A DNA stretch of 64,000 nt from NCBI RefSeq assembly GCF_001723175.1, contig NC_064650.1, forward strand, positions 4,650,001-4,714,000. Reading direction: 5' to 3'. This document shows positions 36,849-48,120 of this stretch, piece by piece; the stretch's first letter is position 1, and each line of letters opens with the position of its first letter. A program made the translations under genes and the position numbers. Below the pieces are notes generated by a model. The model saw nothing but the letters and a program-made list of their open reading frames with translations, ran no database searches and was not told the origin of the DNA. The stretch is from Penicillium oxalicum. Lineage: Eukaryota > Ascomycota > Eurotiomycetes > Eurotiales > Aspergillaceae.

Positions 36849-37964
36849 ATGGCTTCGGGCCAACCCTTCGCGTCGCGCTCCTACGCGGGCGCAAAGCTGC
36901 CCGAGCGCTCCGTGAATCAGAATGCGATGCCGTTTAGCGCGTCTGCGTTCTCGAGGCATCGAGGACTAGGAAATGCAGCTTCTGCAGACTTTGGCGGGGC
37001 TGATGGGCCCAAACAGACACAGCAATCTACAAATGCGCCGGCCGCGACACAATCTCATGGGGCGGGCCAGGATGCGAATCCGTTGAGTCGATTGACTGAA
37101 GAGCAGAGAGAGGAGATTAATGAAGCTGTAAGTTGAGTGGATTGGATTTGGGAACGTGACTGCCTGCACATGGGTGGTAGTCTTGCTGGTAGTGTTTTTT
37201 GTGTGTGTGTGTGTTGTGTGTGTGTGTGTGTGTGTGTGTGTGCTTTTTCTTGTTCTTTCACCTCGACATTGTCTGTATCTCCCACCGAGATCGAGGACGG
37301 TCGCGATCAGTTACTGTTTGGCGAAGATTTCATGTGGAGCTTGTAGAAAATGCGCGACAGGACGCGTGAGAAGCAACGAGGAACGAGCTTGCGCTTGAAG
37401 AAAAAGGCAGAAATCACCAGCTAACGAGGATACACTGCGTGATGCGGACTCTAGTTCACTCTCTTCGATCTCGACCGTGATCGCCATCTCGATTATCACG
37501 AATTGCGCGTCGCTTTTCGCGCACTCGGCTTCACCTTGACCAAACAAGAGCTCATCTCTCTCCTCACAACATACGGTGTTCCCCGTCCCCAAGTCCAACA
37601 ACAGCAGCAACAACAGCAACAGCAACAGCAGCAATCCTCCACCTTGCAACAACACTCCAAGCTCAACACAGCCTCGAACCCTCAACATCCATCCAATCTG
37701 CTCATGCCACTCTCTTCATTCCAAGCAGTCACCGCGCTCAAGATCCTCGAGCGTGACCCGCGTGATGAAATCCTCCGCGCCTTTGAGCTCTTCGATGAAG
37801 GAGGGAAGGGGTTCATCGATCTGGAGGACTTGCGTCGTGTGGCTCGCGAATTGGGCGAGACCGGATTGGAAGAGGAAGAATTACGGGCGATGATTGAGGA
37901 GTTTGATCTCGAGGGTGTCGGCGGTGTTACGAGGGAGGCCTTTGTGGGAATTTGTTGGCAATGA
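36849..37964 (+). CDS. cdc31: Centrin (Cdc31-like) EF-hand protein with polyglutamine insert
   Basis: Calcium-binding centrin, expected at the spindle pole body and nuclear pore-linked complexes. Two exons, 36849..37127 and 37455..37964, join as EEINEA-FTLFDLDRD and encode 262 residues, longer than the usual 160-190. The excess is an N-terminal polar extension of about 80 residues (MASGQPFASRSYAGAKLPER) and an insert in the second EF-hand region containing 13 consecutive Gln near 141-153. EF1 (DLDRDRHLDYHE) looks able to bind Ca. EF3 (DEGGKGFIDLED) and EF4 (DLEGVGGVTREA) are partly degenerate. Classical centrin signatures FRALGF and REAFVGI are present. The 327-nt intron is unusually long for this window and holds a GT microsatellite. 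Assignment to Cdc31 is by architecture. Confidence 0.88.
37201..37242. repeat. GT dinucleotide microsatellite in centrin intron
   Basis: Nearly pure GT repeat with one interruption (GTTGT) inside the intron of the centrin gene. Length is likely polymorphic. Confidence 0.9.
37596..37634 (+). repeat. CAA/CAG repeat encoding 13 Gln in centrin
   Basis: Thirteen CAA/CAG codons in the coding frame of the centrin gene. The mixed codons reduce slippage compared with a pure CAG run. Confidence 0.9.
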
Positions 37965-37995
37965 TTTGGCTTTCTCCGTCACTCGTCGTGCTTCT

Positions 37996-38018
37996 TCTCT
38001 CTCTCTCTCTCTCTCTCT
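37996..38018. repeat. CT dinucleotide microsatellite
   Basis: Uninterrupted TC/CT run just after the centrin stop codon, probably in the 3' UTR. Confidence 0.85.
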
Positions 38019-38739
38019 GAATCGAATGATGCATGTCTTCAGTCGTCAGCTTGGATGGAAGGGGTCTTCCATACTGATATGCCTTGTATGACGAAGGGGG
38101 AAATGGTCTGCTTTTTTGTACTTTGTCTCCGGTGTTTAGGTTTGATAGGTATCTTCTCCAGTTCCAGGCCTTTGACTCGAGGTTTTCTGGTTTTCCCGCT
38201 TTGTTCAGGCGCTTGTTCGTTTCTTGTTTTTGTGCCCCCTCATTGAAGCCCGTGGTTCATTTTGGCGCTCTCAATACTGTTCAATTGTGTATACAGCCTC
38301 ATCCGGAATATAAACCGTCTAAGCTTGGCTGGTTTCGTGAGTCTAATCCACAACCTAAGGGATTGTCGTCTGCTATCTTACTCAGTGGAAGAACAAAATC
38401 CCAATTGGTCGAAGAAGGGAGAGAGAGAGAGATTGAAGTCATAGAATGAGCGATGAACAAGAAGGAAGAGGATGAGGGAGAGGAGAAGCCTATCTCGAAT
38501 GGAGACACTAGCAGCGAGTCCAGCCCTGCTGGCACCCTTGTACCTAGATGAGGTCTTCAAAAGGTCTGCGGAAAAAAGGCAAGAAAATATTCAGACAAGA
38601 ATTATATGTCCGAGAGCGAGGGCAACATGGTCTAGCGCGCTCCATGTCAACGAAAAAGAAAATTCCCCATTGAACCAAAAAGAAATCACGCCATCAATGC
38701 AGCTAGTGAGGGTAATTGAGTCTTGAGGATAAAAAGAAA

Positions 38740-38759
38740 GGGGGGGGGGGGGGGGGGGG
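38740..38759. repeat. Homopolymeric G20 tract
   Basis: Twenty consecutive G, 67 bp downstream of the ADAM gene's stop codon. As C20 on the transcript strand it lies in the probable 3' UTR. Exact length is uncertain because homopolymers are error-prone in sequencing. Confidence 0.85.
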
Positions 38760-38826
38760 ATGTGGACTCCTCAAGTTTATATAGAAGCGAAAAGAGCAAT
38801 GAAGAAAGAGAGGTGATCGACATCCA

Positions 38827-41297
38827 TCACGAGTAGCGCGCCGGCGGCCCGTTTTGATATGCGTTGGGCGGATATCCGCCATTAGGTTGCCCATACCATT
38901 GATTCGGTGGTGGCCCACGAGGGGGAGGAGGCCCATAACCAGGCGCAGGGCCGGGGTACTGGCCCATCATCGGCGGAGGGCGCATGCTCTTCGCCATCTG
39001 CCGCCGGGTCCTGGCAGCCCGACATCGGTTAATGCCAGAGAAGAGGATAGCAAGGAGGATGAGACTTCCTACGCCGACACAGATACCAATCACAAGATTC
39101 TTGTGATCGTCAATCCATCCTCCCACGGAAGAGCCCTTGCATTGACCACCGTAGCACTTGCCACCGGCGTCACACGGCGTGCCATCTAGGAAGTTCTGCA
39201 TGGTATCGACGCAAGTGCCACCGGCCCACGGTCCGACACCACCGGAGACTCCGCATACTAGATTGCACGAGGGCTCGACGGTGTTCTCACACGACCAGGT
39301 GTCATTGGTGTTAAGTAGGGTCCCCATCACGGAACGACACTGGTAGTCTCTGCTCGTACAATGACCGCTAGCGCACTTGAGGCCATTGCCACATGACATG
39401 CCGTCGTCTTTGAACTTGTCACCGGGACATGTGCTCGAGTTTCCGGAGCAGGTTTCTTCGATATCACAAAGCCCCGTGCTGGGTCGACAGACCGTGTTCG
39501 CCGGGGAGAACTGACACTTGTTGCAGCAGCCATCATTGGAGTCGTCACAGACAGCGTTGTTCTTGAACTTGCACGTCTTGGCGTCACAGCAAGAGTTATT
39601 CCCGCACCCTTCTTCGCCCCCACAGTCGCAGTCTTCTCCAGCCTCGACGATACCGTTTCCACACTGGCTACCAGTATACGTGACGACGCCCCGGTTGTCC
39701 GAGAGGCAGCTCGACTTGATACTGTTCCGGCCCAGCGCCGAGCAGATGTTGCCGATGGTACATGGGGAGAAGGTGTTCATCTTGGGGTCGGCGTACGGAT
39801 TCATGATGTACTGCGCATTGGCGTCACAGCTGCTCTGTGACAGCGGGCAACACTGAGAAGAATCTTGCAACTTCTGGCCACACGCTTGCGAGTCACAGTC
39901 GTGCACTGCACCAAAGGTATGTCCCGTCTCATGGGCGAAGATCTGCCACGTCGAACCCTGAGTGCCGACGACGACATTGGCACCCGACACTGAATTTCCC
40001 GACGTTTCGACGAGATCCGTGCTGCACAGGCGGCCCATCCAGGCAACGCCCACCTCCGTGCCAGTCGGGCAGGATGTCATCAATGTCCAGTACGCATTGG
40101 AATCCGCATTTTGAGCTCGCCATTTCGAAAATTCGTTCAGCCGCCAGGTCATGTTCTGACTACTGCAATCCACGTTCCACGGCAAGGCCGAAGAGGCAGT
40201 TGTAGGGCAGTCCGGATCATTGATGGTCAGGTTGCGAAGGCCGATCGAGACGTTGAATGACTGCTCGTAAAGATTGGATGCCGTATTGACAATGTTGATG
40301 GCCCAATCCTTGGCAGCTGCCTTGGGAGTTGAATTGGTGCTCTGGAACGCCCTCGTCATCCCGCAGTCGGTTGCCATCCCGATGAGAGCAACTTTCTTGG
40401 TCTTGGGACATCCCGACGTGTCGCCCACTGTACTCTTCAGATTCACGCCCGCGGTGTTACCAGACACTCCGCCGAGATCGTTTTGACGCTTGGTGAGCCC
40501 AAACAGTGAGTTCAAGGGGGTGACACCCCACTCGCTATGCGGCTGATCGAGCCCGTCTGGAAAGATCGAATTTGTCAAATCTGCGTTGTATTCAAGTTCG
40601 TGTGCCGCGCAGCCTGTCGAATCGCCAAGTGAACGCTTTTTGAGCTCGTTGTGGTATCTGAGCATATCCGTGTCGCGGTAAACGATCATGTATTCCCCTT
40701 CCCGCTCTTCGATGTCCACGTCGATGGGCCGTTTTTTGGCCAGATAGGTTGACCGCAGTTCAATGTGGTGTTTATTCTGACCGATGCTAAAGCCGCCTTC
40801 AAAGAGAGGGTTGACGCCGTCTTGTCTCAGGGTGATTCGCGCCCAGCCAGCTGGGGTCCACCGTCCCTTGTCTGACCCGAGCAAAGCCTGACCTCGAAAG
40901 ACTCGATGTTCATGACGGTGAATCGGCTCACTTGCCCAGAGACCGTCGGCGTCGACGTATGTAACGGTAGCATCGTCCGCCAGGATGACATGGTTTGGTT
41001 CCAGCTCTAGCTTGACACGTTGTCCGTCCCGTTGTAGTTCAAATGTAAGGTCAAAATGTGACAGATGGTCGATCTGGTGGTCTGGGGTTCGAATATCGGC
41101 ATTCACGATGGGCGTCACCTGGCGGATAGCTTCAGGTGCGAGCGACCGCGCTAACGAAAGAGAATCAGCTCTGTTGGCCCTGTTGGATATCCGTCGTCCT
41201 ATCCGGACGGGATCGGCGCCTCACCTTGAACCGGAACGAGCGCCAGTAGCGCCGATAAGGCCCCTGCAACGGGCCATAAGCACCGATGAGTTCTCAT
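38827..41297 (-). CDS. ADAM-family metalloprotease with disintegrin domain (Adm-B type)
   Basis: Membrane-anchored zinc protease resembling animal ADAM sheddases. Two exons, 41297..41225 and 41150..38827, encode 798 residues. The signal peptide is MRTHRCLWPVAGALSALLAL. A propeptide-like region follows, then the reprolysin domain (SKWRAQNADSNAYWTLMTSC) with a complete zinc site AHETGHTFGAVHDC near 428 and a downstream Met-turn region (YIMNPYADPKMNTFSPCT). The disintegrin domain (CGNGIVEAGEDCDCGGEEGC) and Cys-rich domain come next, then one TM helix near 705-725 (LVIGICVGVGSLILLAILFS). The cytoplasmic tail is Pro/Gly/Tyr-rich (GPPPPRGPPPNQWYG) and could bind SH3 or WW domains. All catalytic residues are present, so it should be active. 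Substrates are unknown. Confidence 0.95.
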
Positions 41298-42322
41298 CGT
41301 CGGTGCAGCCCTGATTGAAGATAGGGGAGAAAAAATTAAAAGAAACCGAAAAGTACGATCAAGAAAAGAAGGAATCAAAAAGTCAATGAGAGTGCCCCCA
41401 AATTGAACAGCAAAATGAAAGAGGGGGGAGTCAAAAAAAACCGTCAAAAATCCAAAAAGAGAGTGAGAAAAGAAGAACAGCCGATGATGTTAGAAGGGAG
41501 GAAGTTTGGACGCTTCCAGGCAACCACGGATGATACCTTGGGGTTGGTGAAGAGGCACCCGAAGTTTGGGGAACACCAGGGGGGACGGTCGGAAGACGCT
41601 TATCAATCACAGTAACAGGATATCGGACACGAAGTATGAGGGAGGAAGAAGACACTCTCGGTATGGAAGATGGTTGCCTCACGTCCAATCTGAATGCTGT
41701 GTCACTTTCTTCCCGGCCAGACTTACTGGCGACTCCCACTTGTCAAAGAAGAGATGCAGACGACCCAGTCGGCAACAACGACAGGAGCAAATTGGGGGAA
41801 ACTTGAAAGGACATTCAACAGCCAAGCGCTGAGGCGCCACCCGCAAGTCTCGCCAAGCCCTCAGGATGGGCGGACCGGAGGGGGACTTGGCACGAATCGA
41901 GAAACAGAGTTCAAAGCATTCTAGTCCGCGTAATCTTCTCGCAATCTCGGATTCGGGCAGACTGCGAGGGGCATCGAAAGGCCCGTTCAAACATATGGCA
42001 TTCATGTAGATGACGGACTAGTGAAATAGGTTGAAAGTAGTGTGAGGGTCACTGTGCGGACATTTCAGCGATCTCAGGGCATCATGCTGCGGTGGATGCA
42101 CCTTCGAGGGGTCGAGGTCGCATCCGTGGTCCATCTACATCTCAAAATCATAGACTCTGATATCCATCCCTCCTGGGCAGAATCGTTCTACAAGTGAGAC
42201 TCTTTGGAGACTGAAGAGGCCGACCTATGAGGGTTGTCCTGTCCAGACCACGTGTGAAGTGTCTATGTGATCACGTCGTCAACTTTTGGACGGTGGGTGT
42301 TGCCAGAGAACCATCTCACGAT
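41298..42322. other. Intergenic region, no gene seen
   Basis: About 1 kb that holds the promoter of the ADAM gene and the 3' flank of the polymerase gene. Purine-rich near 41340-41480. ORFs up to 108 codons lack recognisable features. Confidence 0.45.
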
Positions 42323-44233
42323 TCAATCCTCGCTTTTCTCGGCGGCGTGAAAGGTCTGGTGTGCCAACTGGGCAAAGTGCGGCATCACGGCGCCACAGAG
42401 TGAACACACCACATTTGCCGGACTCACTCGCCACAGTTGGTCGCATTCGTCTTCTTCATCTTCCTCCTCGTCCAGCCAGTCCTGATTCTCCAGTGGGCTC
42501 TTTGCCCAAGCTGCTGCTGCAGCGCTGGTATCATCGCCAGGCTGCTGCATTCTTTCTTCGCCTCTAGTGGCTTGGCATGGACTCGGAGTGGCTCGATGGC
42601 CAACCGCTCCCCGCGCTTCCGCCGGATCTGACTCGTGCACCGACCAGTTCCGTAGCACTGCCTCCTGCTGACGGAACATCTTGCCAATGTCTCGCCCACT
42701 ACTTTGCTTCTGATCCCCTGCACTCTCGACCAAATTGGTGACCGCGAGATTCATCAGCTGGAGATCCCACCCGGTCCTGTCAGGATGGAGTTTGCGAAAC
42801 ATGGTCATCGCGTGTTCATGAACCAGTCGCTCGGCGATCGAATCGACGGTTTCGTCAACGTGGAAGACAAAGCTCGGCAGTGGAGCCGATCGAGAGATCC
42901 GATTCCAATTGTACGAACGGGCACCATCTGTCTCTGGAGGATTGCGTGGACGGGTCGATAATCGCAGAGTCCGAGGATGGGCCAGCCATCGAGACTCAGC
43001 CTCGTCGCCGTCGGTTTTGTCTAGCAGATCCGTCCTCATCCGACGGATCAGACTTCTAGCCAGGACGGTTAATTCACGCCGGACATTCTCGGCCGTAGCG
43101 AGGCGCCCGCGACCGTAGGTATCCTCAATGCTGATTTGGGTGGGGAGGTCGCGTGCTTCCATGACATCGGTATGGTCGACTCCGTGAAGAATCCCCCACA
43201 CTTTGATGCCGATTCCCTTTGGCGCACCGGGACCACCTAGAGTCTTCTCAAGTACGGAGGGGCTCATACCAGGGAAGACCCTGACGTCTCGAACAGTCAG
43301 TTTCTTTTCCCCATCGCTTCTGCCCGTGACTTTGAGTCTCAGTTTTTGCGCGAGCCGTGATCCAATCCCCGGGATCCTCTGAATATCATGGGCGTCCATG
43401 AATTGGGAAACATTGCTCTCCTCCGTCGAGGAAGAGGTCCCCGCCTCGTAGGGCGGAATTAAAGTTGTCTGTTGGTTTGGCTTATGCACACTACCGACCA
43501 GCTTGGCCAGTAATTTGGAAGTTGAAACGCCCCCAGTAGCTGTGAAGCCCTTGTCGTGTTCCATGCGAGCACGAAGATGTCCCATGAGATGAGAACCCAG
43601 AAGCAACCTCAAGTCCAGCGAGTCCATCTTTGATGGTTTTGTCACCTCCTCGGGGATCGGTGGGAATGTCCTCCCGAGATAACGAGTTGCATCGTAGGTA
43701 AACCCGATCGTGGGGTCCTTCGGATCCAAATGGAAAAAGGCGCGTGTGAGATCGTTTGGGTTCAAGACCTGCAGGTTGTAATCGATCATTTCCGTAACGT
43801 CCAAAGAAAGCTCATCAAAGCCTAGCCTCTCGACTCGCTCACCCCAAACAAAGCCCCGAATAAATGAATACAGCTCCTTCGAGGCATCTCGAAACTTGGT
43901 CAAGTCTTCACCCAGCACAACTACAACGTCAGGACAGATACGTTTCGCATCTTTGATGAGTTGGAGCTTCTGCAAGCCCCGCCGGCGGGCTTCATAATTG
44001 CAGGTCACCACAATTTGCTTCTGTTGCACCGCCAGAGGAAGTGACTTCAACGCTGGCTGCTCTGCTTCAAAGACAGAAGCATAAAAGCAGTCGTAGTCCT
44101 AAATTTACAGGTCAACGTGAGGCCGTAAAAAGGGGCTACGACATTTGTGTGTGGGTAAGTGTGTGCTTAGGACCACGTTACCTACTAGGTGAAGGATGAC
44201 TCGACGGTCATTGCGCGTCGGTGCCGCAGCCAT
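42323..44233 (-). CDS. Y-family DNA polymerase iota-like (translesion synthesis)
   Basis: Error-prone polymerase that inserts nucleotides opposite damaged bases. Two exons, 44233..44186 and 44098..42323, encode 607 residues. The palm metal site is split between VILHLDYDCFYASVFE (Asp near 17) and ERLGFDELSLDVTEMIDYN (near 105-120). The LGFDE-x2-LDVTEM form points to the iota (Rad30B) branch rather than eta. Also visible are the fingers VTCNYEARRRGLQKLQLI, VSTSKLLAKLVGSVHKPN and an HhH motif RIPGIGSRLAQKLRL near 254. The C-terminal tail ends in CSLCGAVMPHFAQLAHQTFH, a possible C2H2 ubiquitin-binding finger. No PIP box was identified with confidence. Start MAAAPTRNDRRVILHL is compact, as usual for the family. 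Confidence 0.92.
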
Positions 44234-47200
44234 CACTCCGGTGATGGTACTATCTTCTCCATGAACGTTTTAAAATGGCCATGTGCAGCTCGCGGATGCG
44301 CGTGCTTAGGAGATGAAGCTCAGTATTCTCAGATTGGAATCGATCACGAATCGACCTATCGATGCTCCGCTGCTCTTCTATCCGCCTCAGGCATCCAAAC
44401 TATTGCTATCTTAACTCACGTGGCCGAGGCTCTGGTCGCCTACATGTAATCAGCAGCCCTCTAATCAGAGTAAAGGTATAGCACTAATGAACATAAGCCA
44501 TCATACATGTTTCATTCTACAGACATCATACGTCCTATTCGTCAATCAGATACAAAAGGATATACAACTACCGGATCAATTCACAGCATTTTGTAGATAT
44601 TCTCGACCATGTATTTTCATTATTTTAACTGCACTCTTTTCGCCTTTTGATATAGCAAATCTCTCGACATCTGTCGGCTAAAAATCAGCGCCCCAAAAGT
44701 TGTTCCGCAGCCTAACTTTGAGGAACCTCAGCAAAGAATTATTTATTATCGGTCCCAAGGTAGTTGCGTGCTCAATGGGATTTCCCGAGGTCGTCCAGCT
44801 TCTATCTAATGAACCTACAAATAGATATCCTCCCAGCCATGAAACTTCACCCACGATCTTAAGTACTTTCGACTTGAGTGTATCGAAGCGTGAAGATCAA
44901 AGCCCAAGCTCATGGCAGGTTAAAGAGGAAAAACCCCAGACCAGGCACCTGCGAATTCTAATAAAGCCATCGAATGTCTCCTCAGGTAATTAGGTCCGTA
45001 GCCGGGAACCATTCGGTATTCTTCTCAGGACTTCATACTCGCGTCATGTAGAAAATTCAATATACTGGATGCCCGTCAAGCGTAGCCGGGGTCTTTCAGC
45101 CCCGTTCTGAGCCACTTAACTCATAGACGACGAGGGAAACTCTACGAAGCTCAAAGTCCCTCTGGACGAGAAACTAAAACAAAAAGAACCAAAAAAAAAG
45201 TTGAAGCTCAACTTCCTCACACCGCTGATTTGAAGGATTCGTTTCGCCCCAAACCTGACAACGAAGCGAAGGGCTTGAAACATGTTGCCCAAATCAAACT
45301 TTTGGCCCCTGGAACTCGTCAGACCGAAACTCTTCTACCGATTTCCAAACCAAGCTTGCCAAATATGACTAGGTGTCAGTATTATGTTCAAAAATTCCTA
45401 TTTGAGATTGATAAGCTTGATGGCAGCGAAATGATCAACATATCCCTACGTTGACCGGAGTCTGCTTTGTTTCATTCCTTAATCGAGTCATGATCTTTGA
45501 CCTCTGACGCCAAGATTCGCCTCACTCAAAAGTTGCCAGAAGGATTGTAGTGGGACCTTGAGTTGGGGGCCTCGTTGAGGGGGAGTTACTTGTAGAAAAT
45601 AGTTATTAACAGTGAGATTGAACGAGTTATTCGCCGCTGGGCTTGACCCAGGGCTTGCGTCAGCTAGGTGAGTGTCAACACTTCCTGCGATATGTTAGGC
45701 GTAACCAGCGAATAAACAGAGCAGTACCAAGTAAATGGGCTCCTTGGCATTCGAAGGAGCAGCCCGCCTGATCTTGTAGGCTTGGGTCGTCTGCTGTCTG
45801 TGCATCAATTCATGGACAGATTTTGTGCCCTTGAAGGGATCGATCTTTTGGCTGTTTTTAGCTCCAACAATTGAGCACGACAGTGCCAACGTGGTTTTCG
45901 ACGAACGGGGCGAAATTCATAGCCAATCCTGATAATTGCAATATTGGAATGATTCAAGAAAATCAAGACACCAACCCGTTCATCGACGTGCAAACGTCGC
46001 CGGAAGAGATCGACCCTTGAGCCGTCTTTCTCTTACATGTTCGGCTTTCCAGCCGAGCCTGATTGCTTAAGACTTGTTCTGTAGTTCACATGATGCTTCT
46101 ATGGCAGCTTCAACAGGAAGCTCTCCCTGAAATTGCTATTGCCGAGGAATCAAAGTCTTATTCCCTCGAGTTTTGGGTTGAAAAGATCACAAGGCAACAC
46201 TGCTTCAGAAATCCACTAGCAACGCAATCAGCCGCGTACAACAGCAGGGCCGTTGGATGGAGACAAAGGGAGGTCCTCAGATCCGACAGCGTGGAAAAAG
46301 CAGCGAAAGAATGGCTCGTGCGTCTGGACAAGTGGATCATGCTGGATAGCTAGCATGCACAGCCTCTACACACGTTGCATAGCGGTGCACAGAAATAAGA
46401 CCGCTTTGGTGCCAGTTAGCCAGTTTAGGATACAGAACGTATTTGCCTATTGTGGAGAATCGGTCATGACTTCCACTATGATCTTAAGGCTAGGGAGGAG
46501 TTTCTTTGTTTTAAAAAAAAAGAATCTCAAAAATCGTTCCCTCGTCGGCCAGAAAACATGTCATCCTTTAGGGCAGCAATGTGGACAAGGTCATGGAGAG
46601 GACTCCTCTCTCATCTCCAATCGGGTTGTAGATGATAGGCTGATCACGTAGCCTTCGAGTCATGCCGTTGGATTTCCTGGAAGATCTACCTCTCCGGATC
46701 AGACATGCAAGCTTTGGAAATAAGCATCTTTGGGGGCTATTATTCTGTCTCCCGTAAAGGGCAAAATGGTTTCTTGGCCCCCAATTGAGGCGATACGATG
46801 CGCATCAAAGAAGGAATGCACACCAAGCACCATTTTCACCCCGGTCTTGATCATTTTCAGGGTCTTTGAGGTGACTCATCTTGGCGAGGATCAGCAACCT
46901 TGAAAGTACTTGGTCATGGAATAGGCGGTGAGATGTGACTCGAAAGGTCACGGTCCAGCCCTTTTCTTGCAAGTTCCGATCGCGTCGAGATTCAATCTCA
47001 TGTGATCGTTGTTTGTCGGAGAAAGGTCTAAATAATGGATTTCCATGTAGTCTACCGTCCGATTCGCGAGAGTAAATCCGGGTTAAAGTCAATCTTTGTG
47101 GTAACTGTAAGAATAGTGTAGTCTGTCCTGACCACGCCGCCATACGGTTGGATGGTTCAAGCTCCGAGTGCGTCGGGCGGGCTGGCTTCTAGAAGCCATG

Positions 47201-47403
47201 GGTGGAGTCCGCCTGAAATTGGGGCCTGATTGAGTTTTCTCTCCGGCTGGGCGGCGTTGATTGCAAAGAACAGCCGACGGGCGCGGCGGAGATTAAGCGC
47301 AGTCAAGCTCGAGCCGCCTATCAAATGGCTGGTGTTGAGATCAACATCTGCTGTACGTATCTTGCAGATCGAGTCGAAGTAGGGGAATCTGAGTCCACAC
47401 TTG

Positions 47404-48120
47404 GTGATGACCGGATTCTGCACTCGAACTAGAACTGACGACTATGACGAGACGCTTTCCGCACACTTTGCTACTGCCGCAAAAGATGTAGACCCAACAC
47501 GACTTTCCGGCGAGGCAGAGGGCATGGTCGACATGAACTCGCTCGGGACATCCACACAACGTTCTCGCAAGTGGGCATCGGGCTGGGAGTGTGGATTGGA
47601 CAGTGGGACCCACGTAGAGCGGAAATTAAAGATGAACATGGCAAATCACACCGTGGAGACCGGGTAAGTTCTAGCAGAAAAGAATTTTGCCATTCATTTT
47701 TGATTGCCTTTCCTGGCAGGCTAATCGAGATTACGATAGCAAGCACAGCAACAGTAGGGATTATTGATCTAAGTGCAACTTACCGAGCAAGAGTACCGCT
47801 CCCATGGATCGACCCGCAGCTGTCTCTGAGGCGAGAAGTAAGGTGGTTGACTGGCCAGCGGTTTGCCAATCAATTAATCACGGCAGGCGTTTCTTCTGTT
47901 CTCCTTGAGAGTATGCGGGGTGCGGTTTCGTCTACAAGGACTTGTTTCCCTTTCTCTGTCACGCGTACAAGATCAAGAAATCCTGATCGCTTCTTGGATG
48001 AGACGCACTCTATCCGCCAGAATTATGAGTCATGCCTATGGAGACGCGAGGGTATCGTCAATAGAAAGGTTAATCGAGAGCATGATAATTGCACCCATTC
48101 CATACATATTATGGACTTGA
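47404..48120 (+). other. Possible spliced small gene (speculative)
   Basis: A frame from ATG at 47404 reaches a GTAAGT donor at 47664 (after HTVETG). It joins in frame across a 56-nt gap ending TGGCAG to LIEITIASTATVGIIDLS, starting at 47720. A further GTAAGG at 47838 and GGCAG ending at 47886 join to a frame that stops at 48120, for 203 residues overall. Without the last splice the frame runs on to 48536. The residue mix is plausible for protein, but I recognise no family, and branch sites are weak. It could equally be a gene relic or chance. Confidence 0.2.

Larger units (their letters stand above)
37965..38826. other. Convergent intergenic region rich in simple repeats
   Basis: 3' ends of centrin (+) and the ADAM gene (-). 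It carries a CT repeat at 37996-38018, a short GA repeat near 38420-38432 and a 20-nt G run at 38740-38759. No supported ORF. Confidence 0.5.
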
